A stretch of 64,000 nucleotides of DNA from Notospermus geniculatus (Eukaryota; Nemertea; Pilidiophora; Heteronemertea; Lineidae). How positions within the stretch are numbered: position 1 is the first letter of the stretch; each line of letters begins with the position of its first letter. Below are positions 1 through 12,000 of this stretch, piece by piece. A program made the position numbers and the translations under genes. The notes under the pieces were generated by a model, which saw only the letters and a list, made by a program, of their open reading frames with translations, had not been told where the DNA came from and did not search any database. The DNA lies in NCBI GenBank assembly GCA_002633025.1, contig NMRB01002720.1, forward strand, positions 2,643-66,642. Direction: 5' to 3'.

Positions 1-60
1 ATTTCCACCGCGGTGGGAATGTTTCCACCGCGGTGGAAACATTATCACCGCGGTGGGAAC
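1..60. repeat. Three 20 bp palindromic units at the window edge
   Basis: Three units with period 20 carry the self-complementary core CACCGCGGTG (first at 6-15, then 26-35 and 46-55). The array starts at the window edge, so its full length is unknown. No function is assigned. Confidence 0.75.
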
Positions 61-1203
61 TTCTGAAAATTTTACAAACCCCAAGAAAAAAATTATCGAA
101 TTGAAAAAAAATTGCAAATGTAAATATTTTTCATCAATGAGCTCTATGGGCCACCGTACATGTCTTTTGCTTTCTCATATTTTATAGGCATGTAGTTCAT
201 GACTGCATGATGTTAAGGGTTAGGTTCAGTGACCAAATTTTTTGAGTCCAGTTTTTGAAAATGTCAAATATCTTTGAAATGACCTAGCCATTTTAACTTG
301 CAGCTACACTAAATGTATCAGAGGGACAGTACAATAACAAAAATGTGGAGTTTGTCACTTGCTGATGACCCAATTAGCTAAAACAAAGACCGACCTTTCG
401 GTACATAATGCTGCTTTTTAACAAAGAATCAAGAAATTATTTTCTGTGTACTTGTAACTTTGGGTTTGTATCTACCCGGCAATGAAGTCAGAATTTCAAA
501 ATTTGTTGCGAAAACTGATTAAAATGGTGTTTTTGCTCGAAATTATTTTCAGCTCAATTGTGGGTCCTAAGACAGGGGCTTCTAGACTAAACCCTCTGAA
601 CTCAATGCACTGCATGCTGGTCATTCGGAACACCTCGGGTCTTTCCGTCGTTGTTCGGGAAAGCCCCTCGGATGTCATACAGTCATTCGCGGAGCGATTC
701 TGTACGTGATCACTCAACATATAAGATTCACAAAAATGTTACCAATAAAGGCCTAACATTGCCAAAGCCTAATTCTCGAATTCTGGTTCCGTTTACTCTG
801 GATTCACACTATACGCGTGCCCTACGAAACGTGCCTAGAATACCGAATAGCGTGTAGCTCTATGTAATAGGGGCCTAAACGGCGTTTTCGTATACTGTAT
901 ACCTCTATGTAATAGTGGCCTAAGAGTACGGCTGCGGAAGAAATAGACTTCCCAGGAACAAAGATCCCATTGTTACATTCTAATCTCTGGGGATTGGCTT
1001 TGTATAGTCATGCCGCTTATTTCGTCATTCAACTATAGAAGTGGACTCACTTTTTACAGGGGGACACTCTGTACCGTTACACCTGTACCCCATTAGTGTA
1101 TTAACAATGAATTATATTGAATTCGTCTATGCCAATTTTTTAAGGCATGCATCTGCTAAATTCATTCTGACTCGCCTCGTGCAGCATTCAGGTACATGGC
1201 TAA
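61..1203. other. No gene seen; one half-hairpin relic
   Basis: AT-rich DNA beyond the last exon found of the receptor gene. The only structure noted is CGGCGTTTTCGTATACTGTA near 872-896, which matches one arm of the hairpin at 8320-8443. No exon for the receptor tail was recognised. Confidence 0.5.
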
Positions 1204-1539
1204 AGGCTTGTTTCCACTACAACGGTTTCCGGTGCGGTTTGCGGCGCAGGAGCGATTTTCACAGGCACTGGGATAATTAACACGCCATGTATTGTTAAAC
1301 CATCGAACGATTATCCAAAACCCTGTGAAAAAATACCGGCGCGGCAAACTGCAGCGGTAACCCGGACTAGTGGATACAGGGCTTAAACGCCTGTTTCCAC
1401 TACAGCGGTTTCCGCAGGGGTTCACAGGCATTGGGACAATCAACAGGCTATGTGTTGATAAGCCATCGAAGGATTATCCAAACCCCTGTGAAAAAAAGGC
1501 ACCGCTAGCCGCAAAATCGCTCTAGTGGAAACAGGGCTT
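1204..1539. mobile_element. Two tandem hairpin MITEs (CTGTTTCCACTA family)
   Basis: Two adjacent hairpins, about 1204-1385 and 1385-1539. Each starts near TGTTTCCACTA and ends with the complement TAGTGGAAACAGG (one base altered in the first copy), with inner pairs around TTCACAGG and CCTGTGAA. A related broken copy lies at 11535-11760. They are short, non-coding and non-autonomous. Confidence 0.65.
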
Positions 1540-1838
1540 TATTGTACAGACCTTCTCCAACAGACATCATCGGACTTTCTATTTCATTAGTGCTCTTTCT
1601 TGGTTGTTTTTCATTCTTCTGTAACACAAACACATCAGGTGAACAAGGGAGTAGTCGGCCACAATACAGTGGTTGGCCACCAATTGATACACCATACTTT
1701 GCAGCGGAGTGTGACTGACGAAGAAGCTGTCAATAGGTGGCCGACTACTGCACGATGGCAAAATTCTCCCTTTGCGCATTGATTCCAGGAACCGCCGAAA
1801 GGCGGCAGCACAAGATCGCTTCTGGGCGCATAAGGCTT

Positions 1839-2557
1839 ATAGACTGGTAGGAGAGATCAATTTTGTCCCAAAGCCTGGAAAAAATTAGGATATGAACGAT
1901 TTTTTGTCATTTTATGCATATGACTGCTAGAAACCACATACTGAAAATCCCCATGAATCCCTTTAGGGAAAATGTTTTATTAAGGTTTGAATATTTGGAA
2001 CTGACTTTATCATTGGACCCAAGAACACAGCTTTGTCATGTTTGTACAGGAGAATGGGAACCGATGTACAGCTAACTTTTGACGGTTGGATTTACACCCC
2101 ATAAATGTATTACCAATAGATAGAAACATGGTGCCTTAGAAACAGACAAGCATGTTTTTAATTGTTTTATGTAATAAGAAATGACAAAATTATGTAAGTT
2201 GACACAAAATGGACCAAAATACATAAAAATGCCGTTTCGAATTACATAACCAGTTAAAAACTACAAAAAACATGTTTTTTCGAATAAGAGGCACCATGTT
2301 TCTATCTGTTTGTAATACATATATTGGGTGTAAATCCAACCGTTCAAAAGTTAGTTGTACATCCGGTTTCATTCTCCTGTACAAAGTTCAGTGTTGGGGC
2401 CAACGATAAAGTTTAAAAAGCGTGTAAAACATTTTCCCCAAGTGGGATTGATGGGGATTTTTACTATGTGATTGAGGAGACTTAAACAGACATAGTGACA
2501 CATGTTTCATGTATATCTTATTTTTTTCCGGCCTTAACCCTTCTCCTACCAGTCTAT
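1839..2557. mobile_element. Element with ATAGACTGGTAGGAG ends, hosting a nested MITE
   Basis: Inverted ends ATAGACTGGTAGGAG (1839-1853) and CTCCTACCAGTCTAT (2543-2557). The right part from about 2425 matches 11133-11264 closely (shared TGGGGATTTTTACTATGTGA), so this is a repeat family. The centre is occupied by a different MITE at 2047-2380. Confidence 0.6.
2047..2380. mobile_element. Mariner-like MITE with about 110 bp inverted repeats
   Basis: The arms are complementary from CAGGAGAATGGGAACC through the stretch around ATGTATTACCAATAGATAGA, with TA on each side (2045-2046, 2381-2382). Two relatives exist: 16140-16468, starting at an assembly gap, and a right-half copy at 29942-30124. It is non-coding. 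Confidence 0.75.
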
Positions 2558-2841
2558 TACATATGGTAAGACCTTGTGTATCCAATTTGATTAAGAACTT
2601 GTTATGTTCGGCCCAAAAAAAGGGGGGGGGCATGCGCGCCCCCCCCCCTTGGATCCGCGCCTGTTGTGTACATGTATGTAAAGGAATAAGCCCTAATGAA
2701 TGGGATGTTGTTTATCAAACACTTTCTTTGATCAAAAGTGTTACATCTTTATACATTACAACATCCAGGTTTTAGAGGGACGTTTTAAACCATAGTTCTT
2801 AAGGCGAGATAGCCTCTTTAAGAAGACTTAGAGACACTCAC

Positions 2842-3010
2842 CTTCTCATTCAATTCTCTCATCTTTAGTGCGACAAGTTTAATGGCAAGGACAACAAATG
2901 ATGCAATTGTGAAAGTAGCAAGGATCACATAGAGACCACGGAAACTTAAGAAATCCAACTTGGTGTGATCATCCTCGTCCCCACCTGTACATGGCCTGTA
3001 GTCTATCCAC
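2842..3010 (-). CDS. Receptor exon 11 of those found: end of S2 and M4
   Basis: The acceptor TTCAG lies before 3010 and the donor GTGAGT after 2842. The exon enters in phase 2 and leaves in phase 0. It encodes the end of lobe S2 (WIDYRPCTGG), then a hydrophobic helix (LYVILATFTIASFVVLAIKL) matching M4, then a basic stretch facing the cytoplasm. The reading frame runs on only a few residues into the intron before a stop. A further exon for the tail is expected but was not seen. Confidence 0.87.
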
Positions 3011-6000
3011 CTGAAGATTACAATTGAAATGAACACCAATGAAAAACACCTAAAGGGCGGTTTACACTAGGTTGCACCAATAGGCGTGCGGGACAAGGCC
3101 GTTTTGGGGGTCGAGGTTGCAAGTCTCGTAAGACAAGCTACTTTTGCATTTTTCTTAGAGTATAGGTCCTGGCTCGTTCGCAGATGGAATTCTACCAATT
3201 TCGTCCCAGCCGAACATGCTTAAAATTTGCACTGAAAGCGACAACCTCATTTTACCAGTAGCAACAAGATTTTGGGGTAGGGGAAATGAAAATTACCATA
3301 ACTCTTGACTGAGGGCTCCTAGAAACCTGTTCGACCACTCAAAATAAAGGTCTTGAAGTGCTCTATCTGATGATGTATGATTTATGCAAATTGCGATTAT
3401 GATGATGTCACAACAAGTGGAAAGGTCACGGAAAGTCGTACTTGCTTCAAATTTTTGGCAAATTCTTCACGGAAGTTTTCCTAGGGTACAAATAACCAGG
3501 TAGATTTTGATAAAATTCAGAGCAAATGTGCTCTAGACTGTACAAAATCATATTTAAGTGACAAAAAGTTAAAGGGGTACAGGTGAGGGGTACGACCGCA
3601 AGGGGGCGCAGTTGGGGGTAATTTGCCCCATTTTGGTTTTTTGCGGATTTGGCTTGTAATTGTTATGCAAAATCACCCACTGGTAGTTTTATCGAAAATA
3701 CCTGACCGTAAGATGGTCTAATCCAATTATTTCGCCCGTAATTTTAATGGAAATGAATTATATTTTTCAACTTCAATTGCAGTTTTTCCGATTTCTCTGT
3801 TCTTTTGCACATTACACTTCGCTTCAGTTTTTCCCAGTCGTCAGACAATTTGTAGTCGCACATAGCCCTGTTACAATCTCTCACGAATGAATTGCACCTT
3901 CTGACATGTCTGAACGCTTGAACATCCATGTGGGCCTACCCTGACGTCATCAGTCTATAAATGCAGTCGCTACTCCATTATACATGTAGCTAAAGTGTTA
4001 TACACTAGTGTAATGTTAGACGCCCGGGTTGGACGCATCCTGCAAATGATGATATTAAACGAAGATTCACCTTGATGAGCTAGATCCATCTCTTGAATGG
4101 ACACGTTCTCCTGGCCCCCGGTCCACTCTTCCCGTAAAAACGTTCGACGTCAAACTAAATGAAAAGTGTTATGTATCATTGTTATTGCCCCGCTATGTGG
4201 TGGATGACAAAAGGGTACAGACGCGTTGTTTTGCTGGCAGGGAGCTGTCGTAGTATTGCACTACTGGGGTAGCGAGCATAAAGGGGTCGTAACCCTACGT
4301 CAGGCCTAAGCCAGCACTACGCCTGGCTTAGGGTTACGACCCCTTTATGTTCGCTACCCCTGGACTGCATTAACGAATACTAAAAGCTGATCTCATCAAG
4401 TAAGATTACCTCAGGGAAACGAAAGGCGGACTGGCGAAGAAATTGAAAATCATCAAAAATCAACCATCAGAGTACAAAGCAAATGAAATGTGGCGACTTT
4501 TTTCACAGTATTTCCTTCTTCAGGTGATGTGAAATGGCAAACTGCATCATTTGCCTTGGCGAAAAGGGACCTCTGCCCGAAGAGGAAAGGAAAGCGAAGG
4601 TGACACCGAGAGGCTTGGGTACCCTAGAATCAGCCTGCCGGGATCGCCAAGATGATGTCGCAGAAAGATTACTTCCAGGTGAAAGTACCGGAAATAAGTT
4701 TCACTCGAAATGTAGAAGTGACTAGATAAATGCCAAAAATTTAACTTCACTAAAGAAAAGACGCGCAGAATCAGGGATGGCGATGGTGCGCCTTCAGAGA
4801 AAAAGCCAAAGCGGTTGTCCAGGGAGGTAACCTCATCCTTTTCCTATGATGACCATTGTTTTATCTGCGGTGAATGTGAGAAGAAGGGGCAAACTCCTCT
4901 CCAGAGTTAATATGCGTCCGGCAGGTGTTCGTGCAAATATTCTAAACGCCTCTATCAAAAGGTCAGACGAAGCGGAGAATTCAACTTATCTTTTACGAAA
5001 AATGACCGGGTCTGACTGGCCACCTCCGGTTCAACCCCAAAACCGATTATTGCTTCGTGTAGCGCTTGCAGATTTCTGGCATCACGACCGGTGATCCTGC
5101 ATCAAGCGTTTCTTTAAAAGTCTCGTACACTTCCCTTGCGGCCTTATCATAATTAGACGATTCTATGGTCGAGGCAAGTTTTCGTCTGTACGATTCAAAG
5201 TTTCTTTTATTCGGATAGGTTTTGCAGCACAATCGGTGGTACCTGGCATTTTTGCTGAATATGTCCTCTTCAAACAGAGAAGCCTGCGTTTTACCGCTTC
5301 GTCTGACCTTTTGATAGAGGCGTTTAGAATATTTGCACGAACACCTGCCGGACGCATATTAACTCTGGAGAGGCGTTTGCCCCTTCTTCTCACCTTCACC
5401 GCAGATAAAACAATGGTCATCCCAGGAAAAGGATGAGGTTACCTCCCTGGACAAACCGCTTTGGCTTTTTGTCTGAAGACTCACCATCGCCAGTCCCTGA
5501 TTCTGCGCGTCTTTTCTTTAGTGAAGTTAAATTTTTGGCATTTATCTAGTCACTTCTACATTTCGAGTGAAACTTATTTCCGGTACTTTCACCTGGACTC
5601 TCAAGCAGGGCAAGTAATCTTTCTGCGACATCATCTTGGCGATCCCGGCAGGCTGATTCTAGGGTACCCAAGATATATATAAGACTCTCGGTGTTACCTT
5701 CGCTTCCTTTCCTCTTCGGGCAGAGGTCCCTTTTCGCCAAAGCAAATGATGCAGTTTGCCATTTCACATCACCTGAAGAAGGAAATATTGTGGAACCCCT
5801 CAGTTTGACCGACCCTCTAAATCGACCGATTTTTGTCGGTCCCAATGAAATCCTTCACATTTTCCATTAGCGAAGTCGACCACCCCTCTACCCCGACCGC
5901 GACCACCCAAATGGCGGGTCCCAAGCATCATTTCAACCCCTCTAAATCGACCATGACCACGGAAGTAGATCGAACATGGGCTCTTTTGAAATACAAGTTC

Positions 6001-9000
6001 ATGTACATGGATTACCTCAGTCAGAATATGGAGATGGTCAGAATGACATTCATGGCCACAACGCCATTAGCCAAGCGAAACAAAGCCTCCAAGATGTGAG
6101 ATTTTGTACACTTTTTATGATGGCTGGTGACTATGTTTAGCCAAACACAGCAGTTTGGATGATCCCTGGTTCAACTTTTTTAATCATCATATTCACCTTT
6201 GACCACATGATTTAGCAATCAAAGTGGACATTTTAGTTAAACTGGGCAATTTGGACTTCAAAAAAATGTTGCTAATTGTCTGTGTACCGGTTAATTAGTG
6301 GTCACTTTAGTTGCTAATTCATTTGATCAAAGGGCCCTGAACATGTATATTAAGTCGTCATCTAAATCTCAAATTTCGTCCGTTCAGTAATTAATAGGCA
6401 TGGTATGAGCATCCAAATTAACCTACAGTTGACTTGGTATGGTCAGTCTGCTTTTCTGCATAAATACACCTCCGGATCTCAACCTGGCTAAAGCGGCCAC
6501 CCTCTAAATGGACCACTTGGCTCCGGTCCCATGGGTGGTCGATTTAGAGGGGTTCCACTGTACTGTGTAAAAAAGTCACCACATTTCATTTGCTTTGTAC
6601 TCTGATGGTTGATTTTTGATGATTTTCAATTTCTTCGCCAGTCCGCCTTTCGTTTCCCTGAGGTAACATTACCGGTACTTGATGAGATTAGCTTTTAGTA
6701 TTCGTTAATGCAGTCCAGTAGTGCAAAACTACGACAGCTCCCTGCCAGCAAAACAACGCGTCTGTACCCTTTTGTCATCCACCACATAGCAGCAATGGGC
6801 GGGGCAATAACAATGATACATAACACTTTTCATGTAGCTTGACGTCGAACGTTTGTACGGGAAGAGTGGATCGTGGCGCCAGAAGAACGTGTCCATTCAA
6901 GAGATGGATCTAGCTCATCATCGTTTCTGTCAACATAAAAGTACATACCTTGATCGACAAAAAGTACTGTAAATGAAACATTTTCGAAATTCAAGGTGAA
7001 CAGGTGAATCATCGTTGAATATCATCATTTGCGGGATGCGTATAATCCGGGCGTATAACATTGCACTAGTGTATAACACTTTAGCTATAATGGAGTAGTG
7101 ACTGCATTTATAGACTGATGACGTCAGGGTAGGCCCACATGGATGTTCAAGCGTTCAGACATGTCAGAAGGTGCAATTCATTCGTGAGAGATTGTAACAG
7201 GGCTATGTGCGACTACAAATTGTCTGACGACTGGGAAAAACTGAAGCGAAGTGTAATGTGCAAAAGAACAGAGAAATCGAAAAAACTGCAATTGAAGTTG
7301 AAAAATATAATTCATTTCCATTAAAATTACGGGCGAAATAATTGGATTAGACCATCTTACGGTCAGGTATTTTCGATAAAACTACCAGTGGGTGATTTTG
7401 CATAACAATTACAAGCCAAATCCGCAAAAAACCAAAATGGGGAAAATTACCCCCAACTGCGCCCCCTTGCGGTCGTACCCCTCACCTGTACCCCTTTAAC
7501 TTTTTGTCACTTAAATATGATTTTGTACAGTCTAGAGCACATTTGCTCTGAATTTTATCAAAATCTACCTGGTTATTTGTACCCTAGGAAAACTTCCGTG
7601 AAGAATTTGCCAAAAATTTGAAGCAAGTACGACTTTCCGTGACCTTTCCACTTGTTGTGACGTCATCATAATCGCAATTTGCATAAATCATACATCATCA
7701 GATAGAGCACTTCAAGACCTTTATTTTGAGTGGTCGAACAGGTTTCTAGGAGCCCTCAGTCAAGAGTTATGGTAATTTACATTTCCCCTACCCCAAAATC
7801 TTGTTGCTACTGGTAAAATGAGGTTGTCGCTTTCAGTGCAAATTTTAAGCATGTTCGGCTGGGACGAAATTGGTAGAATTCCATCTGCGAACGAGCCAGG
7901 ACCTATACTCTAAGAAAAATGCAAAAGTAGCTTGTCTTACGAGACTTGCAACCTCGACCCCCAAAACGGCCTTGTCCCGCACGCCTACAATGCACAAAAC
8001 TTTGTCGACTTCCTGTCACTCACGTATGCACTTCCGGATCATGCTGATTTGTATGACACATCCAGAGTTCACATGACCCGTGCTAATTGCATTAATGACA
8101 TACCACCACATGTTGGGCGGATGTCATGTCCAGCACAATGAGGTTACGTCAAGGGGATTGGACGGCCTCTGTAGTTTCCTGATCGCCGTATGTGGAGATG
8201 GAGTTTGCTATTAGCTTTCTTGGAAACAAAGATTGAATGTCATGTCAATGTGGGAGGGATTACGGTTGTTTTAGAGCATGCAGATCTCGGCGGTGACTGC
8301 TGACGTAGTACTGGTTGTATTCCTTTACATAGAAGTATACGGTATACGAAAACGCCGGTTAACAACGGCTTCACGGTCGTTAATCCATTTGAAGCAGTTG
8401 TTATCCGGCGTTTTCATATACCGTATACTTCTATCTAAAGGAAGCCCATTGTTGTTGCGTCATGAAAAAATCTGCTGTACATTTTTCTACAGGAAAAAAT
8501 GAGATAAGGACGTTGCCGTTATCACCATCCTACCTCTTTATTTTAAGGAAAAAAGCAAAGAAATTGCAGAAATTTTCATCCGCAACAAGATGGTGTAAAT
8601 TTTAATGTCATGCGACCGAAAAAATAGGGTTTATTTCACGCCAGAAGTTAATGGAAATGACTGGAAATCACGTTGAAAAAAGAAACTTCGGTCACATCGA
8701 TCACAGCGCCACGTCGTGACGTTAGTTCGTCCGGTTCCTCATTAAATTCCCACATGGCGCCTCATGCGGTACGACCCATCAAACATCATGGTCCGCACCG
8801 ATTGACATGTACACCAGGAACCACTGTCAACGACGATGCCATGTCTCACTGCATAAATTCCCCAAACAGGTCTGAACGGGACTTTCAGTCGGAACAGACC
8901 AATCACGGCACAAGACTGTGAAGAGGAAGCAGCTATAAGATGACTAACAAGCATTTAAGTTTATTTTGAAAGGTCCCTTTTTTGACATATTCAAATTGAA

Positions 9001-12000
9001 AAAAAGTCCGAGATGGCCCCCAGCGGCGAACTTCGACACCTTCTATTTTGTTAGTTGTAAATGCAAGTGATCAACCGTCCAACAAAGGCATTCGCTTATT
9101 CATTCTACCTGGTCATGATTTATTTCAGAAAGATATCACAACCAACGTTGAGTAAGAAACGAACCTTTCTGTTTTTCTATTATCGATTCTACACTATTCT
9201 TCTCTCAATACAAAGCAGCTAACGTTTCACATGACACTGCCGTCATACTGTAGGCCTAGGAATTTGTTTTGTATTTTGTCAATACGATAGAATCTAGTGC
9301 CCCCGTCTTCCTGATGGGCCTACCAGCATGCATTCTCAACTTAGAGCTTGAAACTTTGCCAGATTTCAATCTCTAATGTCATACATAAGCGGCCATATTG
9401 AAATGGAAGGATATGTGATACGGCGCGCCGATTACGCAGACTGGCGGAGTGTTCTTCCGCTAAGAAATAGTTCGCTAATTTTTAGTATTGAAATGACGAA
9501 AATCACACATTANCCATGGAGGGGTACCTCTCCATGGTTCGGGTGTGTTTGGTATTACGCTCCGAGTCGCGGTTCGTCCGCCCGTTCGAGCCTGCCCGAG
9601 TCCGCGTTTCAATGGGGAAGGTACGCACGCGCAGAAGGCGTCATCGGCGACGTCATGATTCCTTGAGTCGGCACCCAGGCAACCCAGGCGGCGGCGTCGT
9701 CTGACGTATACACCAAACTTAAATTAGGCCCACAAATAATAATTACTCGCTCTGCATACTCAAATCCACGTCTTATACTTCCGTTTTTACGATCTTCATC
9801 GTTCCCCATAAACGCGCCTTAAGCCTAGTTTATACTTCGACGCACGACCATCGCCGGCGACCGACGCGCGATCTTCCGTTCGACGCCGACCCCGTCGTGC
9901 GATTTTGTCGGCGTCCGATCGCGAAGCTGTAATTACATCAGTCATTTCATAACAGGTCGCCGTCGCTAAAGTACGCTGGACTCTGAATCAATTCCGCGAA
10001 GTCGGCGTCCAGATTTGGTCGTGCGTCGGACGCCGAAGGGTTTGCGTCGAAGTATAAACTAGGCTTTAAGCCTAGTTTATACTTCGACGCAAGACCATCG
10101 CGTCCGACGCTCGATCAAATCTGGACGCCGACTTCGCGGAATTGATTCATAGCCCAGCGTACTTTAACGACAGCGACCCGTTATGAAATGACTCAAGTAA
10201 TTACAGCCTCGCGATCGGACGCCGACCAAATCGCATGACGGGGTCGGCGTCGAACGCAAGATCCCGCGTCGGTCGCCGGCGATGGTCGTGCGTCGAAGTA
10301 TAAATTAGGCTTTAGTCGTGGAGCACAGGCCATTTTTTGTCATTCTCGAAAAATTATTTACATAGGCCTAACCATATCACAGCAGCGTTCCGCATTTGAC
10401 GTCAGTTTGCTTCGCAGATTGGCCGCGTCGCGGCGTTCCGGAAACATGGCGTCTATCGTCAAGTTTGGCTAGATGCAAGGCCCTCAACGCCGCGAAGCGT
10501 CAAACTGGCGAAGCAGCCTACAGCCTAGTTCATCCATGTAATTTGACACAGGACCATCGGCGACCGTCGAGCAATGAAAATCTGGACGCCGACTTCGCGG
10601 AGTTGATTCATAATTCCAGCGTACTTCAGCGACGGTGACGCGTTATGAAATGGCTCAATTAATTACAGTCTCGCGATCGGACGCCGAACGAATCGCGCGA
10701 CGGGGTCGGCGTTGAACGCGAGATCGATCGATCGGTCGTCGATGATGGTCGTGCGGTTTAAACTAGGCTATAGTCCCGTGTTGATTCACACAACACTCTT
10801 AAATATTCTTGTCACCGCAACTTGTCTGCGAATATTGACGAGATCCGTAAAGCCTAGTTTATACTTCAACGCAAGACCATCGGCGTCCAACGCGCCATCA
10901 CTATCTGGACACCGACTTTGCGTAATTGATTCATAGTCCAGCGTACCATAGCGACGGCGACCCGTCATGAAATGACTCAAGAAATTACAGCCTCGCGATC
11001 GGACACCGACCAAATCACACAACAGGGTCGGCGTTGAACGCAAAATCGTGCGTCGGTCGCCGGCGATGGTCGTGCGTCGAAGTATAAACTAGGTTTTAGT
11101 CAGTCTGACGAGTTACGACTTACTTGTCATGGCGAGTCGCACATTTTTTCCCCAAATGGGATTGATGGGGATTTTTACTATGTGATTGAAGAGTCAACAG
11201 ACATAGTGACACATGTTTATGAATGTCCTTTTTTTCCGGGCTTAACCCTCCTCCTATCAGTCTATATGTAAATAATATATGTAAATTATAAATAATACAT
11301 GAAGATTCATATAACTTACCGATTAATGATGCGCTGCATTGTTCCGTCATCCCGCATCTCAAGTACGACCTCAGAAAATAGATCCTTCAGGACCCAGTCC
11401 TTACGCATTGGAAAGGACAGTTCAGTGAACGCTTCGACATGAGGGGAGACAGACATGCCGCACGATTGGTGAATAGCTAAAATAATAAATGAAATCGAAC
11501 TGTATATCATCTTTACGTTTACGGCTAAGGGCAAAGCCCTGTTTCCACTGGACCGGTGTTGCAGAATGTCATGCCCCCTGGTATCATGAGATGCTCCACA
11601 ATAGATTCTGACGGAATGAGGGTCAGCCGGGCACTGACAAACAGAACTTCTGTTACCAGATGTCCCCTGAACAAAAGAAGCGGGCATCTGATATCGGGGC
11701 CATTTACATTCTATGACACCTGTTTCCGCTGCGGCTTGCGGCGCCGGTTTTTTTCACAACCTTCCGAAATTTCCAGCTGGCCGAATTGTACGTCATGGTA
11801 CAGGCTACCGGTACAAGGATTACTTCATTGCGGTTGCTAATTTAGGCAACAGCTACATAATACCATTCAAAATCAATCTACGACAGGCCTGCATGGATAT
11901 TTAACTCTCCTACCCGCAAAATGATGAGTATGTACCAAGTTTCAGATCAATAGCTCCAGTGGTTACGAAACGTGCCCTGCTAACGGACGCCGACGACGGA

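Larger units (their letters stand above)
3081..7987. mobile_element. 4.9 kb long-inverted-repeat element in the receptor intron
   Basis: The two arms, about 3081-4977 and 5290-7987, are complementary over almost their whole length; the tips share TAGGCGTGCGGGACAAGG. Only about 5000-5290 is single-copy. A possible 3 bp duplication, CAA, flanks it. The arms differ by later insertions: a 93 bp hairpin in the left arm, and a 773 bp MITE and a smaller insert near 6930-7000 in the right arm. Both arms and the centre contain broken zinc-finger coding pieces, so this may be a foldback derivative of a gene-carrying transposon. Confidence 0.8.
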
